Of a stretch of 64,000 nt of DNA, positions 9,311-17,764 are shown in pieces (position 1 is the stretch's first letter; each line of letters begins with the position of its first letter). The stretch is from SZUA-36 sp963801195. GTDB lineage: Bacteria > Pseudomonadota > Gammaproteobacteria > Xanthomonadales > SZUA-36. Under the pieces are notes generated by a model. It ran no database searches, was not told the DNA's origin, and saw nothing but the letters and a program-made list of their open reading frames with translations. A program made the position numbers and the translations under genes. The stretch covers positions 868,001-932,000 of the forward strand of contig CAWDDX010000003.1 of NCBI GenBank assembly GCA_963801195.1, given 5' to 3'.

Positions 9311-9405
9311 CAAGAGTCAGCAGACAAGAGTCAGGACAAGAGTCAGACAAGAGTCAGGACACCCACACCCTTTCGTGTTTGAGGGGTTGGATGTCCACTT
9401 TTTTG
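9311..9405. repeat. Short REP-like repeat: four CAAGAGTCAG units and an imperfect hairpin
   Basis: CAAGAGTCAG occurs four times between 9311 and 9358, followed by an imperfect stem joining GGACACCCACACCC to GGGGTTGGATGTCC (about 9357-9401). The GAGTCAG core resembles the GGTCAGAGT unit of the palindromic array at 39655-39810, so it is probably a decayed member of the same REP family. It lies between the thiamine-enzyme gene and the convergent gene at 9433. Confidence 0.55.
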
Positions 9406-9432
9406 ATTGGCTTTATTGACTCAGGTCTTTAA

Positions 9433-9813
9433 TTACAGCCCAACCCGGGTTTTCAGCCAATCGAGGTCGAGCTTCAACGGGTTGTCGATATAGCTCTGCG
9501 GATCCTCACTGACTTTCACGAGATAGTCCTGGGATACGCGCCAGTTGATGTCCGGTTCATTTTTTCCGCGAGAATCCAACTGGACCCCACCGTCGGCGAT
9601 ACGTACGGTGAAGTAGTCAAAGGGCGACTTCGGATCGGATTTGTAAATGGCGGCGCTGATTTTCTTGCTCTGTCCGAGATCTGTAATCAGCTTTGTCAGT
9701 TCTCCGATGACCGGTGTGTCGCGGTGTTTATCCAACGCCTCGTTTACGACATCCAGGTAACCCATGAAAAGATCATATGTGTTTGTGTCTGTGTTTTCAG
9801 TTGCTTGTGACAT
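9433..9813 (-). CDS. Small cytosolic protein, SCP2-like
   Basis: 126 residues, no signal peptide, preceded by a GGAG site. The segment from about residue 45 (KKISAAIYKSDPKSPFDYFTVR to the run NEPDINWRVSQDYLVKVSEDP) resembles the fold and spacing of sterol-carrier-protein-2-like domains that bind lipids, including the final NPLKLDLDWL. I make this assignment with limited confidence. It lies beside ChaB but has its own start, and no convincing sigma-54 site is seen in front of it. Confidence 0.6.
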   Translation of the reverse strand: MSQATENTDTNTYDLFMGYLDVVNEALDKHRDTPVIGELTKLITDLGQSKKISAAIYKSDPKSPFDYFTVRIADGGVQLDSRGKNEPDINWRVSQDYLVKVSEDPQSYIDNPLKLDLDWLKTRVGL

Positions 9814-9924
9814 TATCGTATCTCCAAATCAGTTTGTGATAACAAAGTGTAAGTGTGAACATACCCTTGCGCGGTTGTTACCGATCAGCAGTCAGAGTTG
9901 TGCAGTAACTGCTTCGGTAACGGT

Positions 9925-10134
9925 TCAATCGTTGGGATGCCACAACTCATCGTCGCCTTTCTCGTACTTTTCCTTGACGGCCGACCAGGCCACGGCGTGA
10001 GCCCTGGATTCGTCGCCGTCGTACTGATCGATGGCGCTGTTGAAGGCAGACAAATATATATCCTGTGCGTGCGGAACCTGGCGCAATGGCTTGCGTACCG
10101 AATCCGGCAGATTTTCCCGATTTCTATATGGCAT
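9925..10134 (-). CDS. chaB: ChaB-family protein
   Basis: 69 residues starting at an ATG with a strong GGAGG site; the longer frame to 10176 would begin inside the promoter. The sequence MPYRNRENLPDSVRKPLRQV followed by PHAQDIYLSAFNSAIDQY and HAVAWSAVKEKYEKGDDE is a textbook ChaB. In E. coli ChaB is linked to the cation antiporter ChaA, but its action is unclear and ChaA is absent here. A good sigma-54-type promoter (10160-10175) ends about 25 bases before the start, giving a very short leader. Confidence 0.92.
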   Translation of the reverse strand: MPYRNRENLPDSVRKPLRQVPHAQDIYLSAFNSAIDQYDGDESRAHAVAWSAVKEKYEKGDDELWHPND

Positions 10135-10159
10135 AAATTCCTCCTTTATCTCTGATACA

Positions 10160-10175
10160 TGCAAGCCTGATGCCA
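10160..10175 (-). promoter_or_regulatory. Candidate sigma-54 promoter of chaB
   Basis: On the minus strand the sequence reads TGGCATCAGGCTTGCA. The GG (-24) and GC (-12) pairs are separated by exactly 10 bases and the TTGCA box is perfect. Initiation would fall near 10149, just ahead of the GGAGG at 10140-10144. Confidence 0.72.
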
Positions 10176-10338
10176 ATCGAATTCTGACGTCATCACGCTA
10201 TCACGCTTCCCCGTGTGCGCTCAGGCGCTGCCTGGCAGGTAGCGATGTCACGTGAATGCCCCTTTTCTAAACACGAGACATGCTTGCTGGATTTCCAACA
10301 GATTGGCAGGTGGAATTTGTAAGTCTTTCCGGCAGCCC

Positions 10339-10351
10339 TGTAACATTTACA
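10339..10351. promoter_or_regulatory. Perfect TGTAA-N3-TTACA palindrome between divergent sigma-54 promoters
   Basis: TGTAACATTTACA is a perfect 5-bp inverted repeat with a 3-bp spacer. It lies about 165 bp upstream of the chaB promoter and 140 bp upstream of the metallo-hydrolase promoter, a usual distance for the upstream activator sites of sigma-54 systems. The same motif occurs at 22107-22119 ahead of the Usp promoter. The rest of the 435-base gap between the two genes shows no ORF. Confidence 0.5.
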
Positions 10352-10489
10352 TAAACGGGCGGCTTCTGGACCCCATTGGTTCAGGGACCAGGTACCGACC
10401 GGGGAGCCACACATAACGCGCCGTTCCGTGGTCCGGACACAGGGTCGCTGGCCGCATGGGTCCATGAAGAGATGCAGGAAAACCGGGGC

Positions 10490-10505
10490 TGGTACGCGTT
10501 TTGCA
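10490..10505 (+). promoter_or_regulatory. Candidate sigma-54 promoter of the metallo-hydrolase/rhodanese gene
   Basis: TGGTACGCGTTTTGCA: GG at 10491-10492 and GC at 10503-10504 are 10 bases apart, with a perfect TTGCA. Initiation would be near 10516, 54 bases before the ATG at 10570. Confidence 0.65.
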
Positions 10506-10569
10506 TCGAATAAAGATGGAACAACCACTACGCGAAAAGCGGCAACTACGAGACCCCGGGAGGGTTGAT

Positions 10570-11952
10570 ATGTTTATCGAGAAAATAAAGTCCGAAGGAC
10601 TGGCGCACCTTTCATACCTTATAGGTGACCAGGACGAAGCAGCCGTCATCGACCCGCGGCGTGACTGCGATATTTACGTGCGTATGGCGCTGGATCATGA
10701 CTGCCGCATAACAGACATTTTCGAGACTCATCGAAACGAAGACCTTGTTTCCGGTTCACCCCGCCTGGCGAATATCACCGGGGCCAGGGTTCATCATGGC
10801 CCCAATTCAGCAGGGGACGTGGTTTATGCCGAAACGGTCCGGGACGGCGAGCGCTTCAAAATCGGCGACCTGCGCCTAGAGGTGCTGGAAACGCCCGGTC
10901 ACACCGACGACAGCATTTCGCTTGCCATTTACGATGAGAATTTCGGTGAACACGCCGTTGGCGTGTTCACCGGTGACGCGCTGTTCGTCGGAGACGTCGG
11001 CCGGACTGATTTCTACCCGGATCGTGCCTCCGAGGTCGCGGGCAAGCTCTATGACAGCCTTCAGAAGCTGTTCGATCTCGGCGGCCAGGCCATCATTTAT
11101 CCGGCGCACGGCGCCGGTTCTGTGTGCGGAGACAACATGGCCAGCCGCGAATTCTCCACGCTGGGGTATGAACACCGAAACAATCCAATGGCCAGCCTGG
11201 GTGACCGTGATGAATTTATCTCACGGAAGCTGGCCGAGCATCATGGGCAACCACCCTATTTCCGTGTGATGGAACGCCTGAACCTTGAAAGAGAAGAACG
11301 TGGCGAACAGATGCTGCTCCGCTCCCAGGTACTCTCGATGGACGATTTCGAAGCTGCCTGTAATGAGACCGCGGTTGTCGATGTGCGTGGCGTCACCGGT
11401 TTCCTGGGAGCGCACACGCCCAATGCCCTGTGCCTGCCCGAGGACATGGTGCCTGCCTATGCCGGCTGGCTGCTCGATCCGGAACAGGAAATCACGCTGG
11501 TGGCTGATGGTGTGGAACAGGCGCGAAAATCGCTACACCACCTGTACCGCATGGGCTATGACCGTGTGCGGGGTATGATGTTAACGGCCATTCCCGGCTG
11601 GGCGGCCGGCGACCGCTCCTTCCGGAATATAACGGGAGTCAATGTCGAAGAAGTGGCCAGGCGTGTTGAGCGACCTACGGAAAACTGGACCCTGCTGGAT
11701 GTGCGTGACCCGAACGAAATCGAACAGGGAAAAATTGATGGTTCCACACCCATATATCTCGGTGAACTCCCGGACCGGATCGACCGCCTGGATCCGGAAA
11801 ATAAAGTCACCGTAATGTGTGCAAGTGGTGAGCGGGCGACCATTGGCGCTTCGATCCTTTTGCGCGAGGGCTTTGAAGAGGTGGATGTTTTCCTCGGCTC
11901 CATGGGTGCCTGGCTTGAATCCGGATTGGACACAGTCCAGAACCCTGATTAG
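10570..11952 (+). CDS. MBL-fold hydrolase with two C-terminal rhodanese domains (persulfide dioxygenase-like)
   Basis: 460 residues, ATG at 10570 behind GGAGG. Residues 1-230 are a metallo-beta-lactamase fold. The first metal motif is THRNEDLVSG, not the usual THxHxDH; the ligands used for the single iron of ETHE1-type persulfide dioxygenases (first His, then PGHTDD, then FTGDALFVGD) are kept. Two rhodanese domains follow. The first (about 275-360) has no cysteine in its active loop (LVADG); the second (about 370-455) has one (VMCASGERA). A role in persulfide/sulfane-sulfur detoxification is inferred. Transcription is probably sigma-54 dependent. Confidence 0.82.
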   Translation: MFIEKIKSEGLAHLSYLIGDQDEAAVIDPRRDCDIYVRMALDHDCRITDIFETHRNEDLVSGSPRLANITGARVHHGPNSAGDVVYAETVRDGERFKIGDLRLEVLETPGHTDDSISLAIYDENFGEHAVGVFTGDALFVGDVGRTDFYPDRASEVAGKLYDSLQKLFDLGGQAIIYPAHGAGSVCGDNMASREFSTLGYEHRNNPMASLGDRDEFISRKLAEHHGQPPYFRVMERLNLEREERGEQMLLRSQVLSMDDFEAACNETAVVDVRGVTGFLGAHTPNALCLPEDMVPAYAGWLLDPEQEITLVADGVEQARKSLHHLYRMGYDRVRGMMLTAIPGWAAGDRSFRNITGVNVEEVARRVERPTENWTLLDVRDPNEIEQGKIDGSTPIYLGELPDRIDRLDPENKVTVMCASGERATIGASILLREGFEEVDVFLGSMGAWLESGLDTVQNPD

Positions 11953-11971
11953 ACACAGTCCAGAAACCTAA

Positions 11972-12823
11972 CTATTTGTAGCTACGCAGGGCCAGGAAGG
12001 CTGCGCCCGAGACTGTCAATCCAATTCCGAGGAACTGGTAGCCGGTGAACGATGTCCCGAAAAGCATCCATTCCGCGCTAGCGGTGACCACCGGGGCCAG
12101 TGCGACGAAGGCGGCCGCCAGGCTGGCACCTGTAATATTCATCGCACGGTAGAGACCAAGGGCACCACCCGCCATCACGATGCCTGCTGCCAGGACGATG
12201 GGCCAATATGAACCGACAGTCAACCAGTCTTCTGTTTCAGTAAGGGGCAGAAGAAAACTCAATGCGACCAGGCCAAACATCAACCGGCCTAGCGCGACGA
12301 ACGAAGGTTCAGCACGGCCCAGACTTCGTCGGGCAATGACATCGGCCAGGCCAATCAAAGGCAACGTTGCCACCAGCAGCCAGAATGCTCGTCCCAGTTT
12401 GAGTCCGCCGCTACCCGAGTTCATCAGGAATAACCCCAGGCTCATGACCACAATGATGAGGTAGGCCGGCCACTCCAAGCGTTCACCGAGCAGCAGGCGG
12501 GCGCATACGGCAGTCGCTACCGGGTACATGGCCTGAAACAGGCTGCGATTGGTGGCACTGGTTTCCGACATGGCCAAAATGCTGAGAATGACCACTGCGC
12601 CCGAACCCAGCACGCCGACCAGGAAAACCCGCGAATAGTCGTGTAAAGCGTATTCGGTGAAGCCCTTCAGGCCACTACGGCTGAAGTAAAGCAGCGCGGT
12701 AAAAGCAGCTACGGCCGTTACGGCAATGGACAATGCAACGGGGTTCACACCACTGACGAGGGCTGCCTTCTTGCCTACCGGCGCAAGGCCCAGGCAAATG
12801 ACTGCCAGCCCCACCCCTTTCAA
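11972..12823 (-). CDS. EamA/DMT-superfamily inner-membrane transporter
   Basis: 283 residues with about ten hydrophobic helices arranged as two EamA repeats; the second begins near LGRAFWLLVATLPLIGLADV. The start is a TTG at 12823 with GAGAA ahead; a GTG three codons later is an alternative. It is convergent with the metallo-hydrolase gene, with only 19 bases between the stops. The substrate cannot be predicted. It is unrelated in detail to the EamA protein at 4200-5039. Confidence 0.82.
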   Translation of the reverse strand: MKGVGLAVICLGLAPVGKKAALVSGVNPVALSIAVTAVAAFTALLYFSRSGLKGFTEYALHDYSRVFLVGVLGSGAVVILSILAMSETSATNRSLFQAMYPVATAVCARLLLGERLEWPAYLIIVVMSLGLFLMNSGSGGLKLGRAFWLLVATLPLIGLADVIARRSLGRAEPSFVALGRLMFGLVALSFLLPLTETEDWLTVGSYWPIVLAAGIVMAGGALGLYRAMNITGASLAAAFVALAPVVTASAEWMLFGTSFTGYQFLGIGLTVSGAAFLALRSYK

Positions 12824-12895
12824 AAGTTCTCTTTCTCTATGATTTTTTATCGGTAACCCGTCCGTTCGTATCGAGTGGATTCAGCCTGTCAAGGG

Positions 12896-14731
12896 CTACA
12901 AGCCATAATTGAACTTCAGCAAGCCAGCCAGGATCAGACCCATCAACAAAGTCAACGGCCCACCCAAACGGAGGAAGTCCCAGAATTTGTAACCGCCATC
13001 GTTCAAAATCAGGAGGTTAGTCTGGTATCCGATAGGCGTCAGGAAGCTCAGATTGGCACCGAACAGCACCGCCAGAATGGCCGGTTCAGTGGCAATTTCG
13101 AGTTGCTGTGCGATCTGGATGGCAATTGGTATGGTGATCACGGCCGCCGCGTTGTTGGTCACGATATTGGTCAGCAGTGCTGAAATGGACATCAGGGCGA
13201 GCACGACCATGAACGCACTGATGCTGGAGAAGACGTGACTGAAGACTGCGGCCAGGTAAGCGTCGCCGCCGGTCACGATCAAGGCTTTGCCAAGGGCCAG
13301 GCTGACCGCGATAACGAGAATGACCTGGGTATTGAGCGCCTCGCCAACATGCCGCCATCCGAGACAGCGTAAGAAAATCATCAGTCCGACACCCAGTAGC
13401 GCACTAATGGCAATGGGTAAAATGCCAAACGCGGCAACCAATACCACTGCACCGGTGATTCCGAGGGCAAGGTTCGATTTATGCGTAGCCGGAAGATCCA
13501 TGGCCTCGTGCAAAATGTATAACGGGCTGTTATTCTGGATACCGAACAACTGCTGCCGCGTGCCCTGGCAAAGAATGACATCCCCTTCTCCAAGGACCGC
13601 ATGTTCCGGTGCTCCCCTCAAACCACGACGTTCGGTCTTGGGTCTGTGGAGAGCCACGACAGCAACGCCAAAGCGGGACTGGAAATCGATTTCGGATAGC
13701 GTCTTGCCATTCAACCCGGCACCCGTTGTCACCAGTACCTCGAACAACTTGGGCTGTGTGGCCGGATCACCGTGCGACGCATCTTCCAAGTCCGTGAGAG
13801 GGGCCTGAAGAACATTTTCTGCCTCTTTAAGGGCGTGCCGGTTACCGCGGACAGAGACCCTGTCGCGGGCATTTAACTGAAGTGTCGGCAACGGTGTTTT
13901 GATCATACCGGACTGATCCTCAATTTGATCAATCGTGAGTTTATGCCCACTCAGATTGAGCAGATCCGCCACGGTTAAGCCGACTAATCGCGAATCGCTC
14001 CTGATGCGCAGCAGCGCGCTGAACTCACGCTCGCTGCGCTCGTTTCCGGTTGCACGGCGCTCCGGCATCAGTTTCGGGCCGAGCAAGGACAGAAATGCAA
14101 CTCCGGCCACGCCGGCAACAACGACATACCACGAAAACGAAAACATGCTGAACGTAATTCCGGCCAGGTCTTTACTGAGTGTAACGACCAGAAGGTTGGT
14201 CGAAGTACCGATCGTTGTGGCCATTCCACCGATGATGGTTGCGAAGCCGAATGGTAAAAGAATTTTGGAAGGCGTCATATTGTTGCGATGGGCAATCGCA
14301 ATGAGCGCTGGCAACATCATGACCACGATTGGTGTATTGTTCAGGAACGCCGACAAAACAGCTGAGACAGCCATAACAGCTACCAGCATTAAGGAAGGAC
14401 TCCGCGACCAATATTGAGAAAATATGGCCACCAATGGCTGAAGCGCCCGTGTCGTTTCAATACCTTTGCCCAAGACCATCAGCGCACAGACCGCGACCAG
14501 GGCCTCGTTGCCGAATGCTTCGAAAAAGTTGGTTGCGTCGAATGGCTCGCCGTTGTTCGCCGTGAACGGAAAGGCACCGAAAATAACGAGCAGGGTAATA
14601 AAAATTATGAATGCAGCGTTTTCCAGACGGATACGTTCTGTGGCGAACAGCGCAAGCGCCGTCACAACCAGCAACAATACCACGGCAATCCAGATGTTTG
14701 GCATTTCAGGCAGTATAAAATCCTCGTTCAA
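12896..14731 (-). CDS. SLC13/DASS-type permease with central RCK-C (TrkA-C) domain
   Basis: 611 residues: an N-terminal membrane block of about five helices containing the family signature FLNNTPIVVMMLPALIAIA, a soluble insert at about 215-390 with TrkA-C-like segments (TLQLNARDRVSVRG and VILCQGTRQQLF), and a C-terminal membrane block ending in the second repeat LLTNIVTNNAAAVITIPIAI. The family carries dicarboxylates, sulfate or sodium-coupled anions; the substrate here is open. The frame opens with a TTG at 14731 without a clear ribosome-binding site; the ATG at 14704 is an equally likely start. Confidence 0.85.
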   Translation of the reverse strand: MNEDFILPEMPNIWIAVVLLLVVTALALFATERIRLENAAFIIFITLLVIFGAFPFTANNGEPFDATNFFEAFGNEALVAVCALMVLGKGIETTRALQPLVAIFSQYWSRSPSLMLVAVMAVSAVLSAFLNNTPIVVMMLPALIAIAHRNNMTPSKILLPFGFATIIGGMATTIGTSTNLLVVTLSKDLAGITFSMFSFSWYVVVAGVAGVAFLSLLGPKLMPERRATGNERSEREFSALLRIRSDSRLVGLTVADLLNLSGHKLTIDQIEDQSGMIKTPLPTLQLNARDRVSVRGNRHALKEAENVLQAPLTDLEDASHGDPATQPKLFEVLVTTGAGLNGKTLSEIDFQSRFGVAVVALHRPKTERRGLRGAPEHAVLGEGDVILCQGTRQQLFGIQNNSPLYILHEAMDLPATHKSNLALGITGAVVLVAAFGILPIAISALLGVGLMIFLRCLGWRHVGEALNTQVILVIAVSLALGKALIVTGGDAYLAAVFSHVFSSISAFMVVLALMSISALLTNIVTNNAAAVITIPIAIQIAQQLEIATEPAILAVLFGANLSFLTPIGYQTNLLILNDGGYKFWDFLRLGGPLTLLMGLILAGLLKFNYGL

Positions 14732-15270
14732 AAGTTAATTTCCGCATGTCGGTCACAGGCGGTAAAGCAAAGATCGGACACCAGCAGCATGGCATAAAAT
14801 CATGTCGAAATTGATTCTGTTACGTCACTTAAAAATTCGCGTACAGGGTAAATGAGATTCCGCCGATAGTACAAGCGTCACGACACCAGCGACGACCTGT
14901 GTCACCAAGATGAACGAGATCAGTGCAAAACAGCACGGTCAAATAAAAAGTTAGCGTGAGTCATTGTTAACCTGGCATCACCCTTAACGGGGCTCTTCTT
15001 ATGCTCTTCTTATGGGCAATGCTCGGCCCGACGGTGTGTTAACCGCTAATACACGGAGATGAGCCGCCCTGATGCTCAAGTCCGATTGGTTTGCAAAATG
15101 GAAATCCCGCAGATCTTACCGAGAGCAGGCGCCCTTAGGCGATATCAATAGCAAACCCTGTTCAAAGCGCAGTGTAAGAGTTTCAATCGCAGTGTAAAAA
15201 TGAGCAACTTGACTCGCTCAACTTTCAAATTGACGTTTGTAACTAACTGATATTAATAATATATTACATT
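14732..15270. other. Long intergenic region with TGTAA half-sites
   Basis: No convincing gene. A 41-codon open frame (15072-15197) has no ribosome-binding site or recognisable product. A direct repeat CGCAGTGTAA occurs at about 15169 and 15189, placing TGTAA half-sites 20 bp apart (15173, 15193); a further TGTAA lies at 15238 and a TTACA at 15264, ahead of the sigma-54-type promoter at 15271. These may be activator sites. A short duplication GCTCTTCTTATG is also present near 14993-15014. Confidence 0.4.
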
Positions 15271-15286
15271 CGGCATGTTTTGTGCA
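15271..15286 (+). promoter_or_regulatory. Candidate sigma-54 promoter of the BON-domain gene
   Basis: CGGCATGTTTTGTGCA has GG (15272-15273) and GC (15284-15285) 10 bases apart; the -24 box deviates at two positions and the -12 box at one. Initiation near 15297 would leave a 27-base leader containing AAGGAG. Confidence 0.5.
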
Positions 15287-15323
15287 TGTATATAGGTACA
15301 TCCACAACTCAAGGAGATTGTAT

Positions 15324-15953
15324 ATGAAATATGTGTATCCACTTACCATTCTTTTGACAGGCGCATTGCTGACAGGTGGCACTGCACTTGCCGGTGATCA
15401 GCATATGGCATCGCAGGCGGAAAACTCGGCCAAGCAGTCCAACGGCATGCAGCAAATGGCGAGTGACGCCTGGCTTGACGGCAAGCTTGAGAGCGCGTTT
15501 TTGTTCAATGACCAGCTCAATTCATTCGATATCGATACCGAGGTTAAAAACGGCACCGCCTATCTGAGCGGCGCGGTCGAATCCGGAATCGACGTCGACC
15601 TGGCCGGTGAAGTGGCCAAATCGGTCGATGGTATTAATCAGGTTGAAAACAATCTGACTGTTGACTCGCAGGCCAGTGACAATGCGAAAAAGTCAGAGTC
15701 CTGGCAGCAGAAATCGCAGTGGCGCCAAAGCCTTGATAATGCAACGTTGACGGCCTCGATCAAAACGAAGCTGTTATTGAACGAGCATACTGACGGCTTG
15801 GATATAAACGTTGACTCCATGAATGGTGTCGTGACGTTATCCGGGACGGTCGGTACCGAAGCAGAAGCCGAGCTGGCGGAAAAGATCGCTGCAAATGCCG
15901 AGGGCTCAAGCAAGGTCAACAATCGTTTACAGATCAAATCAGAGCAAAGCTAA
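15324..15953 (+). CDS. Periplasmic protein with two BON domains (OsmY-like)
   Basis: 209 residues, ATG at 15324 with AAGGAG. The N terminus (MKYVYPLTILLTGALLTGG, cleaved after ALA) is a signal peptide. Two BON domains follow, about residues 45-105 (LESAFLFNDQLNSFDIDTEV and VAKSVDGINQVENNL) and 140-205 (IKTKLLLNEHTDGLDINVDS and the final VNNRLQIKS). OsmY-type proteins protect the envelope under osmotic or acid stress. Linker residues are Gln/Ser/Lys-rich. A sigma-54-type promoter stands directly upstream and a hairpin directly downstream. Confidence 0.88.
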   Translation: MKYVYPLTILLTGALLTGGTALAGDQHMASQAENSAKQSNGMQQMASDAWLDGKLESAFLFNDQLNSFDIDTEVKNGTAYLSGAVESGIDVDLAGEVAKSVDGINQVENNLTVDSQASDNAKKSESWQQKSQWRQSLDNATLTASIKTKLLLNEHTDGLDINVDSMNGVVTLSGTVGTEAEAELAEKIAANAEGSSKVNNRLQIKSEQS

Positions 15954-15969
15954 CGCATTGCTTCAATGG

Positions 15970-15990
15970 CGGCCCCGTCCTTCGGGGCCG
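15970..15990 (+). terminator. GC-rich hairpin after the BON gene
   Basis: CGGCCCCG pairs with CGGGGCCG across a 5-base loop, starting 17 bases after the stop. No long T run follows, so termination may be partial and the next small gene could be read through. Confidence 0.5.
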
Positions 15991-16078
15991 TCCCATTGAG
16001 CCTTGTCCGTGCATTTCACTTGTTCGTTCGGCGAATGCATTACAAACAAACTGAATTTAAAACCAAGGAGATCACATC

Positions 16079-16252
16079 ATGTTAAGTTGGGCAATTGCAT
16101 TTCTGGTATTGGCATTGATTGCCGCCCTGTTCGGCTTTACCGGCATTGCCGGTGCCGCCGCGGGAATCGCCAAGATCCTGTTTTTTGTATTCCTGGTGCT
16201 ATTGGTCATCAGCGCGATCGCTCATGCCATGCGCGGTAAACCGCCGGTATGA
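16079..16252 (+). CDS. DUF1328 small membrane protein (YtjA-like)
   Basis: 57 residues: MLSWAIAFLVLALIAALFGF, then a Gly/Ala-rich turn (TGIAGAAAGIAK) and a second helix (ILFFVFLVLLVISAIAHAM), ending GKPPV. This two-helix pattern is typical of DUF1328 proteins, which are widespread, stress-associated and of unknown function. AAGGAG sits 8 bases before the ATG. It follows the BON gene and probably belongs to the same stress group. Confidence 0.88.
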   Translation: MLSWAIAFLVLALIAALFGFTGIAGAAAGIAKILFFVFLVLLVISAIAHAMRGKPPV

Positions 16253-16293
16253 ATGAACCCTGTACCTTCGAGTAACGGAGGAATGCCTTCATC

Positions 16294-16321
16294 GTTGCGG
16301 CGCCTTTTCTGGCGCCGCAAC
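16294..16321. terminator. Perfect 11-bp inverted repeat after the DUF1328 gene
   Basis: GTTGCGGCGCC (16294-16304) and GGCGCCGCAAC (16311-16321) are exactly complementary with a 6-base loop TTTTCT. It lies 41 bases past the stop without a T tract; it may be a terminator or a protein site upstream of the 16433 promoter. Confidence 0.5.
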
Positions 16322-16339
16322 AGTATCCACACCAACTTT

Positions 16340-16363
16340 TGTAATTTTGCTTATTACATTACA
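16340..16363. promoter_or_regulatory. TGTAA/TTACA half-site cluster upstream of the 16433 promoter
   Basis: TGTAA at 16340-16344 is followed by TTACA at 16354-16358 and again at 16359-16363. The half-sites are the same as in the perfect palindromes at 10339 and 22107, but the spacing differs. It lies about 70-95 bp upstream of the -24 element, compatible with an activator-binding site. Confidence 0.35.
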
Positions 16364-16432
16364 AGCCCGCAGAACAGCACATGGCCAGTTCGCCCCGGAA
16401 TCATCGCAATTCAATTCCAAGACCCGAAAGAC

Positions 16433-16448
16433 TGGCATGTTGATTGCA
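16433..16448 (+). promoter_or_regulatory. Candidate sigma-54 promoter of the PPOX-type gene
   Basis: TGGCATGTTGATTGCA: GG (16434-16435) and GC (16446-16447) are separated by 10 bases and only one base departs from TGGCACG-N4-TTGCA. Initiation near 16459 would be 21 bases before the ATG, with GGAG in between. Confidence 0.75.
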
Positions 16449-16479
16449 TTTCCATTGGAAAGTGTAACGGAGAAAAACC

Positions 16480-16983
16480 ATGACAGAAGGAACAAAAGCG
16501 AAGCTCGACGATTTAATTGCGAAATTCAATACGGCCATGCTGGTAACACAATCGCTGGCTGACGAACCAAGGGCCCGGCCAATGGCGATCGCCGGCCACG
16601 GTGACGGCAGCGTGCTGTATTTCGCCACACGGTCCGATGACGAAAAACTTCAGGAACTCCTGAAACACCCGAGAGTTGCCGTGACCATGCAGGCAGATGG
16701 CTATTATCTTTCAATCACCGGGGAAGCCCGTCTGCAAACCGATGTTTTACTGGCGGAAGAACTGTGGTCCCCAGACATGCGGTTGTGGTTTCCCGATGGT
16801 TACCGGGATACCGAGTTGACGATCATCCGGGTTGATCCGACCTATGCCGAATTTTGGGACCGTACCGGACTGCGTAAACTTGAATTTCTGTGGGAAGCAG
16901 GCAAGGCCGTGGTCAGGGGTGAAAAGGCGAATGATCAGAGCCTGCAGGGACACGAAAAAGTCAGGTTCGACAAACCGGCTTGA
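16480..16983 (+). CDS. Pyridoxamine-5'-phosphate-oxidase-fold flavoprotein (general stress protein 26-like)
   Basis: 167 residues of a split beta-barrel: LIAKFNTAMLVTQ, then RARPMAIAGH, LYFATRSDDEKLQELLKHPR and VAVTMQADGYYLSITGEA. This matches the single-domain general-stress-protein-26 group, which binds FMN or F420-like cofactors rather than making pyridoxal phosphate. It starts at the ATG behind GGAG and a strong sigma-54-type promoter, so it probably belongs to the same stress regulon as BON, Usp and ChaB. Confidence 0.85.
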   Translation: MTEGTKAKLDDLIAKFNTAMLVTQSLADEPRARPMAIAGHGDGSVLYFATRSDDEKLQELLKHPRVAVTMQADGYYLSITGEARLQTDVLLAEELWSPDMRLWFPDGYRDTELTIIRVDPTYAEFWDRTGLRKLEFLWEAGKAVVRGEKANDQSLQGHEKVRFDKPA

Positions 16984-17024
16984 GTCATGCTCGAAACGGG
17001 CTCGCCCCGTGCGATATGTAAAAA

Positions 17025-17753
17025 TTACGGAATCAGTTCGGCTTTCAGGGGTAGATGATCCGATGCGATCTTTGAAAGCGCCGATTGATGCGCCTCGAGT
17101 TTACCCAGGGCATTGAATGGGTTTACCCACAACTGGTCGAGGGCAAGTAAGGGGCAACGGGCCGGGTAGGTCGCTATATTCGGCGTCGGCTTGAAATGAC
17201 CGCGAAGCCAGCGCAATGGCCGTCCCCAAAGCAACCATTCATTCAGGTCACCCATCAGAACGCTGTAGTCCGATTTCTGTGTCTCGAACCGGGTCAGTAT
17301 CTGTCGGATTTGCCGGCGGCGCTCGCCGGGTTTTAAACCGAGATGGGTGGCAATCACCTGGAGAACCCGGCCTTGCCAATCCAGCGAGACATCCAATGCG
17401 CCACGCGGTTCGCGTCCGGCCATGCTCAAATTGAGTCGCCGAACCTCGATTACGGGCAGACAGGTCATCAGGACATTGCCGTACTGACGGTTTTCACGTT
17501 TAAAAGTAGGGCCAGAGATGACTTCCAACCGGGACTTTCTTCCGAGGTATTGCAGCATGTCCTCACGCCCCACGCGGTGCTGCTCAACCTCCTGCAGGGC
17601 TACGATACTGGCATCGATTTCACGCAGTACGCGCGCGGTCCGGTCCGGTCTCAAAGTTCCATCACCACCAACACAGGCATGGATGTTGTAGCTGCAAAGC
17701 TTCAGCGGCCCTGACGAATTAACAGGTCGAACGTGAGGATCGATTTCGGTCAT
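17025..17753 (-). CDS. Endonuclease/exonuclease/phosphatase-family protein
   Basis: 242 residues. Motifs of the EEP fold are present: LKLCSYNIHACVGGDG with the first Asn, the metal Glu in IVALQEVEQHR, ATHLGL, the VLMGDLNEW segment (Asp/Asn) and the final SDHLPLKAEL with catalytic His. Members cleave phosphodiesters of nucleic acid or phospholipid. The gene starts 11 bases after the phospholipase D stop, so the two form one operon; the family often accompanies PLD-like cardiolipin-related enzymes. The frame continues upstream inside the PLD gene, but only the part from MTEID has homology. Confidence 0.85.
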   Translation of the reverse strand: MTEIDPHVRPVNSSGPLKLCSYNIHACVGGDGTLRPDRTARVLREIDASIVALQEVEQHRVGREDMLQYLGRKSRLEVISGPTFKRENRQYGNVLMTCLPVIEVRRLNLSMAGREPRGALDVSLDWQGRVLQVIATHLGLKPGERRRQIRQILTRFETQKSDYSVLMGDLNEWLLWGRPLRWLRGHFKPTPNIATYPARCPLLALDQLWVNPFNALGKLEAHQSALSKIASDHLPLKAELIP

Positions 17754-17764
17754 GGTGTCAAGGG

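Noticed and set aside
9870..9888. Sigma-54-like spacing upstream of the SCP2-like gene (minus strand)
   Set aside because: GG and GC are 10 bases apart but both boxes otherwise fail the consensus (CGGTA and CGCA).
10193..10528. 111-codon reverse-strand ORF between chaB and the metallo-hydrolase gene
   Set aside because: No ribosome-binding site and it would cover both sigma-54-type promoters and the palindrome.
15072..15197. 41-codon ORF in the long intergenic region
   Set aside because: No ribosome-binding site, mixed composition, overlaps the TGTAA direct repeats that fit a regulatory role better.
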